Assembly (NCBI GenBank): GCA_033816765.1
Contig: CM066297.1
Location: 1,234,573-1,298,572, forward strand
DNA from: Nothopassalora personata
Lineage: Eukaryota > Ascomycota > Dothideomycetes > Mycosphaerellales > Mycosphaerellaceae
Length of the DNA stretch: 64,000 bases
Direction of reading: 5' to 3'
The translations under genes were made by a program, and so were the position numbers. Position 1 is the stretch's first letter. Every line of letters begins with the position of its first letter. Shown here piece by piece: positions 21,616-31,139 of this stretch. Under the pieces are notes generated by a model. That model did not search any database, had not been told where the DNA came from, and saw only the letters and a list, made by a program, of their open reading frames with translations.

Positions 21616-22627
21616 GATGGGCGCAATGTTCTACGAAATGGGGGACGTGATACACGTCCATCGATGCAAGAGCGGGTACTACTGTACATATATAGCAGCG
21701 GCTCCGGCAAGCGTTTCAGTCAGACTTGCGACCCGACGATCTAGATGGTATGATATCACAGATATACTGTAGTACCGTGTGATGTTGCGCCTTGGAGAGC
21801 GGTGCGGGGAGAGACCCCTGCGTCCCCCGCTTGAGGGCGTTGCACTCTGTCAGGACCCTAGTTTATCGTTGGTCGTTGGTCGTGTTGTCTGCTTAGCCCT
21901 TTGCTTTTATCCCTCTTTTGAACCTAATTGAGACCCGTTTTCGGGAGGCTCAGGTCATATCGATTGGCTCCCACGAATACAAGAAACAACTTCATTGCCC
22001 GACCCCTGCAAGACAAATCAAGGGCTCGGCAGCACCCGAGCCGAGAACGACTGCCGTCTTCGAGCGACGTATTCCTTCACCATGTCCGCTCTCGTACGCG
22101 CTTCCGGCGATATGCAATTCCCGTCATGGCTCGCGTCAGCATCATCACGCACGGTGCTCATCATGCTTCGACGTGTGTGCCGAGTGCCCACTTCACTTTC
22201 GGACAGACTAGTAGCAGACACACGCCACCTCACAGACCACGTCCTCGCGTTATCCCTGCACGTAGCCGTTGATCTTATCTCTGCAGGGTAGGCTCAGATC
22301 CCCGGAAAGGCGATGGCTTTGGCAGGACAGAAAGGGCGGAAGTCATGTCGAGCTGGGCCGTGGGCACGGAGAGAAACGGGTCGAGGACGTGACTTGCGAC
22401 CACAAGAAGTGTACGCTAGCATTGGCATTCGATGGCCCTCCTCCGAAGCTTTTCGTGAGCTGTTCCTTTGACACATGCGCATGTCGAAAGCTCATTCGGC
22501 GACAACTTCGTCTTCTGCTGCTGAAGTCGACAGCTTCTCTCTGGCAACGAACGATCGAGACTGGACCACGATTGACATTTCACCACTTTCAACACTGCAA
22601 GCATCGTCACCACCGGACAGCATCTTG
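21616..22627. other. Intergenic region, no gene supported
   Basis: This lies between the FAD monooxygenase start and the stop of the repeat-containing hypothetical protein. A plus-strand frame starting with an ATG at 22082 encodes about 69 residues without recognisable features; I do not call it. Confidence 0.45.
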
Positions 22628-24502
22628 TCAAACGCCCTCGATGTCCATATCATCAAGCAGAGTTCCGTTGGAGACCTGGACACGACCCGAAAGATCGAGG
22701 TCTCCATCATAATCGACAAAGAACAGATCTCCCTGTGCTTCTTCCTTTTCAAGACCGAGGTTGTGACTCAAGGTATTCAACCTCTCGCCATTCGTGCAAA
22801 CACTGTCTCCGTCACACCCTCCGAATAGTGCTTTCAGGCTTGGGTGTCCGGACTCCGAGGTGCGAGCAGGACCAGTCCGCTCCGCCTGCATCGTGTCGAA
22901 GTTATGGAGGAGCTTGACACTGAAGCTGCCATTGTCACGCCTCTCGATGATCTTCGATCCTGGTATCGATTTGGCCTCGACGTGGCTGGGGACCTGTGCG
23001 TCTTCTGAATATGCATCTCGAGCATTGTGCGCCACGGTTCCATTGGCCGAGCCTCGATTGGGTGCCGCTTCGAGAGCAGAACGATCAAGGGCTGGAGTAG
23101 CGCTACGGAATTCGAGGTCCTCCGGCGCGTCCTCATCAGCAATGGGCTCGTTTGTGTCTTGCACGTACCCTGAAGACGTCAATTCCGGGTGTGCCATTGG
23201 CTCAGCAGCTGTTTCCATGAAACTCATATCTCTGTTGTACAGCCTTGATGTTGAGAAGATGCTCGGATATCTGTGATCACCAAGAACCTCGTCGTGAGTG
23301 GAAGTTTGCCTCCAGAAGCGCGGGGCTGGGTCCTCGACACCAAGATCGAAGTGGTTGATTGCCTCAATTGCTGTAGTGCGCTGACCACCAACACCAGGAG
23401 CCTCGTTGTCCAGCACAGCTCTCATGCACTCGACACCATGGCTTGCAAGGTACTGCAGACGCTCTCGATATGCTTCTTGTGACGCAGAAGGCGGGCCAAA
23501 ACGGATGTCGTTGCCCGCCTCATGTAACGTGTTATGTGTGAAGCCGCACTCGCGTCCGAGTTGCAGCAGACTATGTAAGTCTGCGTCGAGTGGGAGCTGG
23601 CCTATGAGCTGAAGGTGAGTCAAGATCGCTAGGTCCGATGGTACCATGTGTGCCGCCATCGTCGCCCAGTTCATAGCTCCGGCATTGTTTGCTGTACAAT
23701 CGTCCCTATCGCGAGCCTCACATGGCTGTACCATCTTCTGTGGCTCGAGTTTGTGCTGTATCAGGGACGTGGGTACCTGCGACCGATTCTTCCGCGGCGC
23801 GGGTCTTTTTCGATCACTGCTACCATTTCCGATCGCTTCGCCCAGAGACCGCAGGCTTTCCCGCGTGCTATGGTCGTTCTGCTTACCCCATTCCATTAAG
23901 TCCTGCAAATCAGCGGCGGATGAGAGCTGACCAGTATGCTGCAGGTAAGTTAACAGCGCACGCTCGCTTGAGGTCATCTGCGAGCAGTCCCTAACGGTAG
24001 GATCAGGCGTCTGCGCCACATTCAGTCGCTGCTGGTTGTATGTGGCACGCAGGAGGTTCCTGCCCACTGTTCGAAGGTCGTCGCGAGCAGTGATCCCGAG
24101 CGACCGGCCCCATTGCAGCAAGTCCTGCACGACTGCATCAGGTTCGAGCCGGCCTGTGTGCTGTACGTGCGCCAACACTGCATGTTCGGTCGAGTCCATA
24201 GATTGATTGAGCTCATTTGCATCGCGATTGCCTCCGCCAGTGGCCGGTATGCCCTTCCCGTGAGCTTCACGCTTCCGGACCGCTCTAAATTGCTTCACGT
24301 CGATATTCCCACGCCTGATCTCCTTGCTCAGATGCCGAACTTCCTGGCGCTTACTGAGTCCTTGTGTTTTGCCCCAAGTGAGCAGTTCCTGCAAGCCTGC
24401 GTCTGGTTCGAGCTGACCGAGGCGCTTAAGGTCACTCATGAGCATTTGCTCGCCCTTGCATATAGTGTTCCCGATCGCGTCCTCACGTTTGTGTTTCGGC
24501 AT
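22628..24502 (-). CDS. Unrecognised protein with four internal about 48-residue repeats
   Basis: A single frame from the ATG at 24502 gives 624 residues. I do not recognise the family. Four related helical repeats are visible at about 19-66, 106-154, 180-226 and 289-336. Shared pattern: a hydrophobic helix containing L-x-H-L-Q-x-T-G-Q-L, then (D)A-x-LQ-(D/E)LL-x-W-G, a Gly, a Thr/Ser-x-(R) turn, LR-x-(L/V)-G and a short basic end. Units are separated by basic, disordered linkers of 27-60 residues that differ in sequence. The C-terminal half (340-624) is acidic and low in complexity with no TM or signal peptide. The repeats might form a small helical binding module. It lies in the transition between core genes and the repeat-rich zone and may be lineage-specific. 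Confidence 0.6.
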   Translation of the reverse strand: MPKHKREDAIGNTICKGEQMLMSDLKRLGQLEPDAGLQELLTWGKTQGLSKRQEVRHLSKEIRRGNIDVKQFRAVRKREAHGKGIPATGGGNRDANELNQSMDSTEHAVLAHVQHTGRLEPDAVVQDLLQWGRSLGITARDDLRTVGRNLLRATYNQQRLNVAQTPDPTVRDCSQMTSSERALLTYLQHTGQLSSAADLQDLMEWGKQNDHSTRESLRSLGEAIGNGSSDRKRPAPRKNRSQVPTSLIQHKLEPQKMVQPCEARDRDDCTANNAGAMNWATMAAHMVPSDLAILTHLQLIGQLPLDADLHSLLQLGRECGFTHNTLHEAGNDIRFGPPSASQEAYRERLQYLASHGVECMRAVLDNEAPGVGGQRTTAIEAINHFDLGVEDPAPRFWRQTSTHDEVLGDHRYPSIFSTSRLYNRDMSFMETAAEPMAHPELTSSGYVQDTNEPIADEDAPEDLEFRSATPALDRSALEAAPNRGSANGTVAHNARDAYSEDAQVPSHVEAKSIPGSKIIERRDNGSFSVKLLHNFDTMQAERTGPARTSESGHPSLKALFGGCDGDSVCTNGERLNTLSHNLGLEKEEAQGDLFFVDYDGDLDLSGRVQVSNGTLLDDMDIEGV

Positions 24503-24943
24503 GGCGGATGTAGTTGGCCGTTGGGAGGTTTGTGAGTAGCGAGCGTGTTTTGCAAAGATTGAATGCAAAGCTTCAGCGCGAGATCCTTGTAGCACGGGCC
24601 GCTGTTCCAGGAGTTTGAACGTCTGTCCTTAGCGTTCACAAGCACGGGGCAGGAGCCATGATGGACAACTTCACAATTTCTGAACTACAGTATCATCTAC
24701 AGGCAGTCTATTGCTCCCTTCCCATAGCACATGATACTCAGGGTGCACTTGAATTTGCACAATAGCTCGCGGTTCTCCAACAAGTCACAATAAACATCCC
24801 TCATCTTTGTGTCAAACAAAGCCGCGGGTGCTTGCGATTGAGACGAAACATCTTCTGCTCCATCAAATCCTTGTATTCCTCATGTGATAGTGTTGTATAG
24901 GAGAAGCAACCCAACAGCATGCATGCTCAGCCTCGATCATGCT
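24503..24943. other. Intergenic region, nothing recognised
   Basis: This separates two minus-strand hypothetical genes. It includes the presumed promoter of the 624-residue protein. No gene, RNA or repeat seen. Confidence 0.5.
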
Positions 24944-26407
24944 TCAAGAGGCCGTACACTCCAGTTGTAAGTGCGGCAGGGCACTAGAACAAACGTTAGT
25001 GGCATCTATTGAGCAGATGTGTGCAATGATACTGACCAGCTTCTCGGCGCGCTCGCGCAATAACTGCATGATGATGCCGACTACTTCACAACGTCGCGTG
25101 TAGGTGGTGGGACCAATGACCCCGGCCAAACATTCTGCCCACGTCCAGCGCGAGGCGTACTCGTTTGCACATTTGATAGCACTCTTTGGCTTCACTCGGG
25201 TTGGTTGGAAGTCCTGAAATGTATGGGAAAAGCGGTTCCAGTCGACAAAAAAGCGCAGCATGAAACCGATTGTTGCCTTAGGAGTCCAGAGCTTACGGTC
25301 GTCCAGATCAATCCATTCACCACGTGCGACTGCTTGTAGCAGTCTGTCCCTAATGCTGGTGACTCCACGCGCGAGTGGGTCAAAGTCGACCCTCTGGCTG
25401 CGACAGCGTCCCTGCAGAGTCAGGCCTGCATCCTTACCGAGACAAACGTTGATGCTTCGGACGATTGCTGCAATGCCGGCCGTATAGTCTGGAATTTGCA
25501 AGCGCATGGCATGGCCGCCAAGTGAGTGTACTATGGCGTTATCGTGATGGTTCTCCTGGACGCCTCTAGCACGAATTGCCTTTTGCTTCTTAGATCTCCT
25601 CGTGGGTTTGGGTAGGGCTTGTGCTGTGACCCGCGGTGCTTGGCGATTATTGATGTCGCTGGTGCTGTAAGGCGTCGCTGGCATGGCCAGCTCGGCCTCG
25701 GGTACCTTCCTCTCCACAGCGGCATCCAGACACCGCACGGCAGGGTAAGTAGCTCGGAGCGTCTTCGCGGCTTCAGGAACATGCGGCGACAGTCTCTCTC
25801 GCACGGAGATGGCACTGTCTCGACACGCTCCGGCAAAATCTTCGGCTTTCCGGGTCTGCACCATCGATCGTACACTCCGGTGCACCGGCGTTGTTGATTT
25901 TGTGCTCGAGTATTTGTCGACTGAGCCTAGGATAGCGGGGCGTAGACCGCTGAACGGGGTTGTGGTAACTTCGAGAGCGTCTTGCGTATCGTCGGTGCCG
26001 CTATAATGGCCATCTTGGAGCAGGTGTCGCGTGGCGCAGAATTCATCATAGGTGCCGCCATCGAGAGGTGTGAGGTATCCACCCCTGAACATCTTGATCT
26101 GCTTGTGCCAGAATCCTTGTTGTTGAGCATCGAGGAAATGCCATCGTATTCCCGCTTGGACATCCGCATGGTACTGTTGGTCGCAGGTTACGCCCAAGGC
26201 TTCGAGGTCTGCGATGATACTCGGTAGGATGTGATGGGCGTATAGGTCGCTGGCGGTCACAATGTTATGGGTATCGTACAGTACGTCGTCAAATCGCTGC
26301 GTGGTGGCATCGACGTCGTTCGCATCCAGTATGACTTCCGCCATATCAATCGCCATTTTGTATGTTGTGTGCTGACCGTGCGTGTGAGCTTGAGCTGAAA
26401 TGTACAT
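24944..26407 (-). CDS. Unrecognised fungal protein
   Basis: An open frame of 487 residues from the ATG at 26407; an alternative ATG at 26356 would remove 17 residues. No signal peptide or TM. A basic patch (KPTRRSKKQKAIRARG, near 268-283) could be a nuclear localisation signal. The C-terminal third contains aromatic-rich, probably folded sequence (IGFMLRFFVDWNRF). Near the 3' end there is a possible 53-nt intron on the minus strand (GTCAGT, branch CACTAAC, acceptor TTCTAG) that would replace the last residues and end at a TGA slightly downstream; the signals are good apart from the unusual donor. Function unknown. It is flanked by the repeat-containing protein and the nitronate monooxygenase. 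Confidence 0.55.
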   Translation of the reverse strand: MYISAQAHTHGQHTTYKMAIDMAEVILDANDVDATTQRFDDVLYDTHNIVTASDLYAHHILPSIIADLEALGVTCDQQYHADVQAGIRWHFLDAQQQGFWHKQIKMFRGGYLTPLDGGTYDEFCATRHLLQDGHYSGTDDTQDALEVTTTPFSGLRPAILGSVDKYSSTKSTTPVHRSVRSMVQTRKAEDFAGACRDSAISVRERLSPHVPEAAKTLRATYPAVRCLDAAVERKVPEAELAMPATPYSTSDINNRQAPRVTAQALPKPTRRSKKQKAIRARGVQENHHDNAIVHSLGGHAMRLQIPDYTAGIAAIVRSINVCLGKDAGLTLQGRCRSQRVDFDPLARGVTSIRDRLLQAVARGEWIDLDDRKLWTPKATIGFMLRFFVDWNRFSHTFQDFQPTRVKPKSAIKCANEYASRWTWAECLAGVIGPTTYTRRCEVVGIIMQLLRERAEKLVSIIAHICSIDATNVCSSALPHLQLECTAS

Positions 26408-26519
26408 GTAAACACGGCAAAGCCCGTACTAGCTCCGCGGCTTTCGCATCGGCAGGGGTGCTCACGGGAACGATGATAGCGCACCTCATACATGTATCCT
26501 GCCGCAGGAGCCCCTGTAG

Positions 26520-27596
26520 CTATATCATGTACTTGCTGGTCTGCTTCAAGATACGCTTCGCGTCATCTCGAACCTCCTCAGTGATTCGCGCAGCAGACTT
26601 GATGCTGTTCGCCAGGCCAACACCTGCACCAGCATACGTCGTCAGGCGTGCGCCTTCGCCCCAACCTGCGTCTCCTTGCTTCATTGCCTCGTCGTACAGC
26701 TTCTGGTTCTCTTCAAGGCTCATGCCCTTCTTGGCATCATGCCACGTCTCGTTGAGCACACCACGACCACCGAAGCGTTCTGGCCAATCTTTCGTGCCGC
26801 GGAGGGTATCATACAACTTGCCGCGGGCTGTATTGACGCCACCATCCGATGCGGCGAGGACTGCATCACGGTAGCCTTTAGCAATGTTCGCCTCTGGTGC
26901 CACCAAGTATCGAGTACCCAGCGTGACGCCGAATGCTCCTAGAGCAATGGCTGCAGCCGCACCTCGACCATCCATGATGCCTCCGGAAGCAGTAAGAATT
27001 GGCTTGTTCAACTTCTCTGAGCTGCATAAAGCAGACACTGCTTCGTCCACCTCGGGTAAGAGTGCGATCAGACCTGCCGCTTCTTGCAGCCCATGGCCAC
27101 CAGCATCCTGACCTTGAACCACAAGCACATCAGGCTGACATGTCTTAGTGACCTCGAGGGCATCTTTCACTGTTCCAATCTGGACCCAGATCTTGGTTCG
27201 CCTATTCGTGACCCTCCTCACTTCGCGAGTCCATTGCTCAAACTGTGATGACTCATTCGGTGCAAACAGCCAGATGGCAGCCGGCTTATACTTCTCAATA
27301 AGAGGCAGGGCGTCTGTCAATAGCTTTTCTCCTGCCCACAACAGGAAGCCGATGCCAATGGGCATGACTTCAGTCACTTCTCTTAAAAGCTGAGCTCCTG
27401 CCTGCAACTGCTTCACCTTTTCAAGTTCGTCCTCCAGAGTTGAGACGTCACTCCCAGCACCTAGAAAGCCAAGACCGCCGGCTCGCGATACTTCTGTCGC
27501 GAGTGAGGCCAGAGCGACGAGTCGCATTGGACCGCATGACACGAGGGGCGCCTGCGTCCAAGGATAGTCCGCCTTCAGTTGCTTGACTTTTTCCAT
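26520..27596 (-). CDS. Nitronate monooxygenase (2-nitropropane dioxygenase family)
   Basis: A single exon of 358 residues from the ATG at 27596. It shows the FMN TIM-barrel order of the family: a first strand with Ala-Pro-Leu-Val-Ser-Cys-Gly-Pro-Met, then the Gly-rich AGGLGFLGAG, then QGQDAGGHG (about 164-172, with the conserved catalytic-region His), and TASGGIMDGRG followed by GAFGVTLGTRYL, the phosphate-binding site of FMN. The enzyme oxidises alkyl nitronates to carbonyl compounds and nitrite, commonly seen as detoxification of propionate 3-nitronate. It is the last recognisable host gene before the repeat compartment, about 400 bases from its edge, and shows no RIP-type damage. Confidence 0.88.
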   Translation of the reverse strand: MEKVKQLKADYPWTQAPLVSCGPMRLVALASLATEVSRAGGLGFLGAGSDVSTLEDELEKVKQLQAGAQLLREVTEVMPIGIGFLLWAGEKLLTDALPLIEKYKPAAIWLFAPNESSQFEQWTREVRRVTNRRTKIWVQIGTVKDALEVTKTCQPDVLVVQGQDAGGHGLQEAAGLIALLPEVDEAVSALCSSEKLNKPILTASGGIMDGRGAAAAIALGAFGVTLGTRYLVAPEANIAKGYRDAVLAASDGGVNTARGKLYDTLRGTKDWPERFGGRGVLNETWHDAKKGMSLEENQKLYDEAMKQGDAGWGEGARLTTYAGAGVGLANSIKSAARITEEVRDDAKRILKQTSKYMI

Positions 27597-28020
27597 TCTG
27601 GTGACTGTATACAAGGGAAAGTGATGGCAAAGGTCTACTACACATCAATATACCATCGCAACACACTCCATCAGCAGCGACTTCGGCCAGGTACTGTTGT
27701 GAATCAGGTGACCAAGGTCCATGTTAGTCAGGACTTGGCACACACACACTATATCACACTGTTTTCTGTAGCCAGATAGTCTCACACCTCGTGGCAATTC
27801 ATGAGGGTTACTGATCCACCCTATCGTTTCAATCTGGAAGCTTGTACTCGTCAAATACCTAAATACAATAGGTACGACCTGCCGCAGGAGTTTCGCTGAC
27901 GTTGTTTCAGGCTTACCTCAGCAAGCTCAGACGCTTCTCCTCGGCTCGGCACCCTTTAGCACGGATTAGCACCGTTTAGCCAATCGGGTGATTCCGCCCT
28001 AGCGAGCCTTGGCGAAGCGT
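27597..28020. other. Boundary between gene-rich and RIP-mutated compartments
   Basis: The left part is the promoter flank of the nitronate monooxygenase gene. Around 27,990-28,080 composition changes: CA and TG dinucleotides become scarce, TA rises and CG remains frequent. No gene in the interval. Confidence 0.6.
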
Positions 28021-30340
28021 CTAAGATCGAATAGGGCGTGTTTTGGTGTACCTTATTTCAATACAGCCTTACTACTAGATTTTACGACGCGATAGTAACT
28101 TACTACTACCTCCGAACGAGCTCCTATAGATTTAAATAAGAGCGCCGATAGTAGAGATTACGAGGGCATTAACATCGAGATTATACGGTAGCGCGTTATA
28201 TACGAAGTATATCCTCGAATATAAAATCTAACATCGCCTACCTCGATCGAATATCGTCTACCGGCCGAGTAGAGTACGCTACACCTCTATAACTACTTTT
28301 ATTCGATGCGCGAGGGTAAATAAGTAAGATTTGCCTATAGTAAAAGCCCTATACTATAGCGAGTTAGCGCGTTAAGACCCGAAACAAGTCGAATATATAC
28401 CTATTAAGTCTATTATATAGCGCGCAATTGCCTATCGTGTCGTATACTATACCTACACCCTCTTAGGTAATTGTACACATCGCAGTCGTACTAGTATAGC
28501 TATATTGTCGTAGTAGTATATCGGTATACGCGTAAGAGCGTAGTATACGCCGTATTTTTAATACTCTATTTACTACTATCTATACGGGTCTTAACGGGTT
28601 AGTACCCTTTTATACCGTTTAGCTAATAAGAGCGTAGCGCTAGGTACTATATAATGCGTTATTTATAGTAGGCGGTACCGATATAAAGTAGTCTCTACCG
28701 GCTAGTATCGCTAGGTATCTATCTTCGTAGCTCGAAGGCTGTCTACGCTCTCTCCGCGACGATTATATACGATTATACACGCTTTAGTACGCTTCGAACA
28801 TGCCTCTAGTAGTAAATAGGTTATCTAGAAAAGCCAATAGGAGAGGTAAGCGGGTAAAGACGAAACGCCTAAAGCCGTATATGCTAGATACGACAACATC
28901 CTTAGCCTCTCGTCTCTATACTATTCGATACTAATATTCTCGAGAGCGTCTAAAGGAGGCTATAGATAAGGCTCGAGCCGAGTACTACGTTAACATCTAG
29001 TAGCGTATTATCTATAATTGTCTATATAACTTATATAGATTCGAACTACATTATTAGTAGGTCCGTATATTATGGCGTCTAATCTTTAGTAGTGGAGACA
29101 CTCTATTAATCGCGCGGACTAGGTTTAGTAAGAGCATAATCTTCTATATATATAGTGTTCTTATAGACCGCATTACTATCTAGATTATACCGTTAGTTAA
29201 GCTTAGAGATAAGCAGTTACGTAACATTCGCTAGCTTAGCTATAGTGCGCGTCCTATCTTAATAGTAGAGGGTACTAAGTTAGAGGATCGAATAATACTA
29301 TAGAAGATAGCCTTAGGTTAATATACGTACGTGTTACTTAGGCCTAAGTAAGCCTCGACCGCATCTTTTCGGAAGTTATTAAAGGACTCGATATTTACCT
29401 GTCGTATTGGACTCGTTACAATTAATAAATGCTATACTATCCGATAGTAGAAGGACTTTAGACCGGCTTTCGTAATACTCGGCTAACTACGAGATTAGCT
29501 ACCGCGAGAAGTTTACTAGTTTACCTATTCTACTATACTCGATAAGGCTACTAAGGAGGATGTTCTCTAGAACGCTAGATTTCGGTATCTTAGTCTATTA
29601 CTATACTAGACTAAGGTAATCCGAACGTCTATTAACCGTATTAATATATCTATCTACCTACGATAGATTCCGAAGGGTAAACTTAACTAGTAGTATTAGC
29701 TTAGGTTCTTATTAGAGTATACTATAACGGACGGTAAGGCGACACCTAATCGAATCCGTAAGGCTATTGTCTTTATTAATAGGATTAGTACTATAGCGGC
29801 TACTACGGCGTTTATCGCTAATGTCTTAGTTAGGTTAACCGCTAATACCTAGCCGTAAGACCAATATTATCGTAAGCGCGTGTCGGTTAGTTACTACGTC
29901 GCTAATGTCGTATAGACTTTTACGTTAGTTACGGCTAAATAGGATAAGAACTTCCGGTATAACGAGTTTAAGAAAGAGAACTCTCGAATTAGGGTAATCT
30001 TTACTACTACTTCCCTAGGCATAGGTATTAATATTCCGGATGTCGAGGTCGTAGTATATTAGAAGTTCCTACTCGGTATAGATGTTAGCGATGTCTAGTA
30101 GAGGCTTAGTCGTAGTAGTCGCGGTAAGGGCCGGACGAGTATTAGTATAATATATCTACCGTACTAGGCCTTTAATTATAACGGCATTAATCCTACTAGC
30201 GTAATAGATAGTAATAATCCTAATACGAAGAAGGCCGTATAGAAGAAGGCACGTAAAACCGTACAGAAGAATTAACTGCCTTTATATCGTAAGGTAGCTA
30301 AGGCTCGTACGAATGTAGCCGCCGTTATATAAATAAGCTA
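28020..30340 (+). pseudogene. RIP-destroyed RecQ-like helicase
   Basis: Reading through TAG stops on the plus strand shows helicase blocks in order. Near 29320-29490 is a motif Ia-like Leu-Leu-Arg-Pro-Lys-x-Ala, then IGLVTINKCYTIR, the decayed form of a DExH box (IGLVAIDECH...). A middle segment around 29620-29690 reads TKVIRTSINRINISIYLR. Near 29980-30165 is the helicase C domain: FTTTSLGIGINIPDVEVVV and, after two stops, a block resembling WQRLGR.GRG.GRTS. These match the fungal RecQ-like helicases that occur in repeat-rich and subtelomeric DNA. Bases 28,020-29,300 should hold the N-terminal region but give no clear domain. Dozens of TAG codons exclude function. Confidence 0.65.
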
Positions 30341-31139
30341 GTACGAGTTAAGCAAGGAGTCCGAGGCTAGTATTAAGTCTAAAGCCAAAAAAAAGTCGTC
30401 CTATAGAGAGCGCCTTCACGCGGCGGACGACGTAAGTATCTTCGTTACGACGAAGAGAAACTAAGACTCTCTCTCTCAAAAAATACAAGCCTACTCGACT
30501 CGAAACAAGAAAAGACAGGTCGGACGAACCGAACGAACGAGATACGCTCAAAATCTACAAACAAGAACTCCGGAACTGCGAGAAGGGAAAGCGACGTACA
30601 TAGCGTACACGTCGCTCGAACAACGAAGGCGCTGTCTACCTGTCGTCCCGGCAAACCACGTAAACTGCCGGCTGGAACCAAGAGAGGCGTTTAGGGGCGC
30701 AAACCACGTATACTGCACGGCTGGAACCAAGAGAGGCCGAGGGGGGGACGACAGCGAGGCCACTGCGACCGAGGAGCTACACTCGAGACCGGAGAACGCG
30801 ACTGGATTGAAACAGAGGCAACGGGTGTTTCTTGGGATTTTGCTCGGTGCGTACGGGTACGGCCGGCTTGGCTTTTTAAAACAAGAACGAGACACGGGCG
30901 CAAAACTTGTCTCGCCCGGGGCAAGGCGACAAACCGCAATTCTCGACAAGACACGACTACCGGGTACGCGCGTACTACGCCGCAATATATTCGATTTACG
31001 GTTCGAATAGCGAGCGTTGCTCGCATCTTTTAAGGAGTTTTTACGTCCGGGGTACGACGGGGCTTTTCTCCTTCTCTCAAATTTTGGTCTCGTTCTCGAG
31101 ACCCGTGTTGCATAGTCTTTGACTCAAATAGCACGTTAA
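30341..31139. other. Less-mutated block downstream of the helicase relic
   Basis: CA and TG dinucleotides are normal here, so this part escaped RIP or arrived later. It contains two near-identical 40-base direct repeats (30651 and 30698 onward, sharing CAAACCACGTA and GGCTGGAACCAAGAGAGG). A plus-strand frame at 30807-31010 encodes 67 basic residues without recognisable features. Bases 30436-30491 reappear inverted in the TRIM element at 37243-37298. Confidence 0.5.

Noticed and set aside
22082..22291. Small plus-strand gene between the FAD monooxygenase and the repeat protein
   Set aside because: About 69 residues with no motif, no intron evidence and unremarkable composition.
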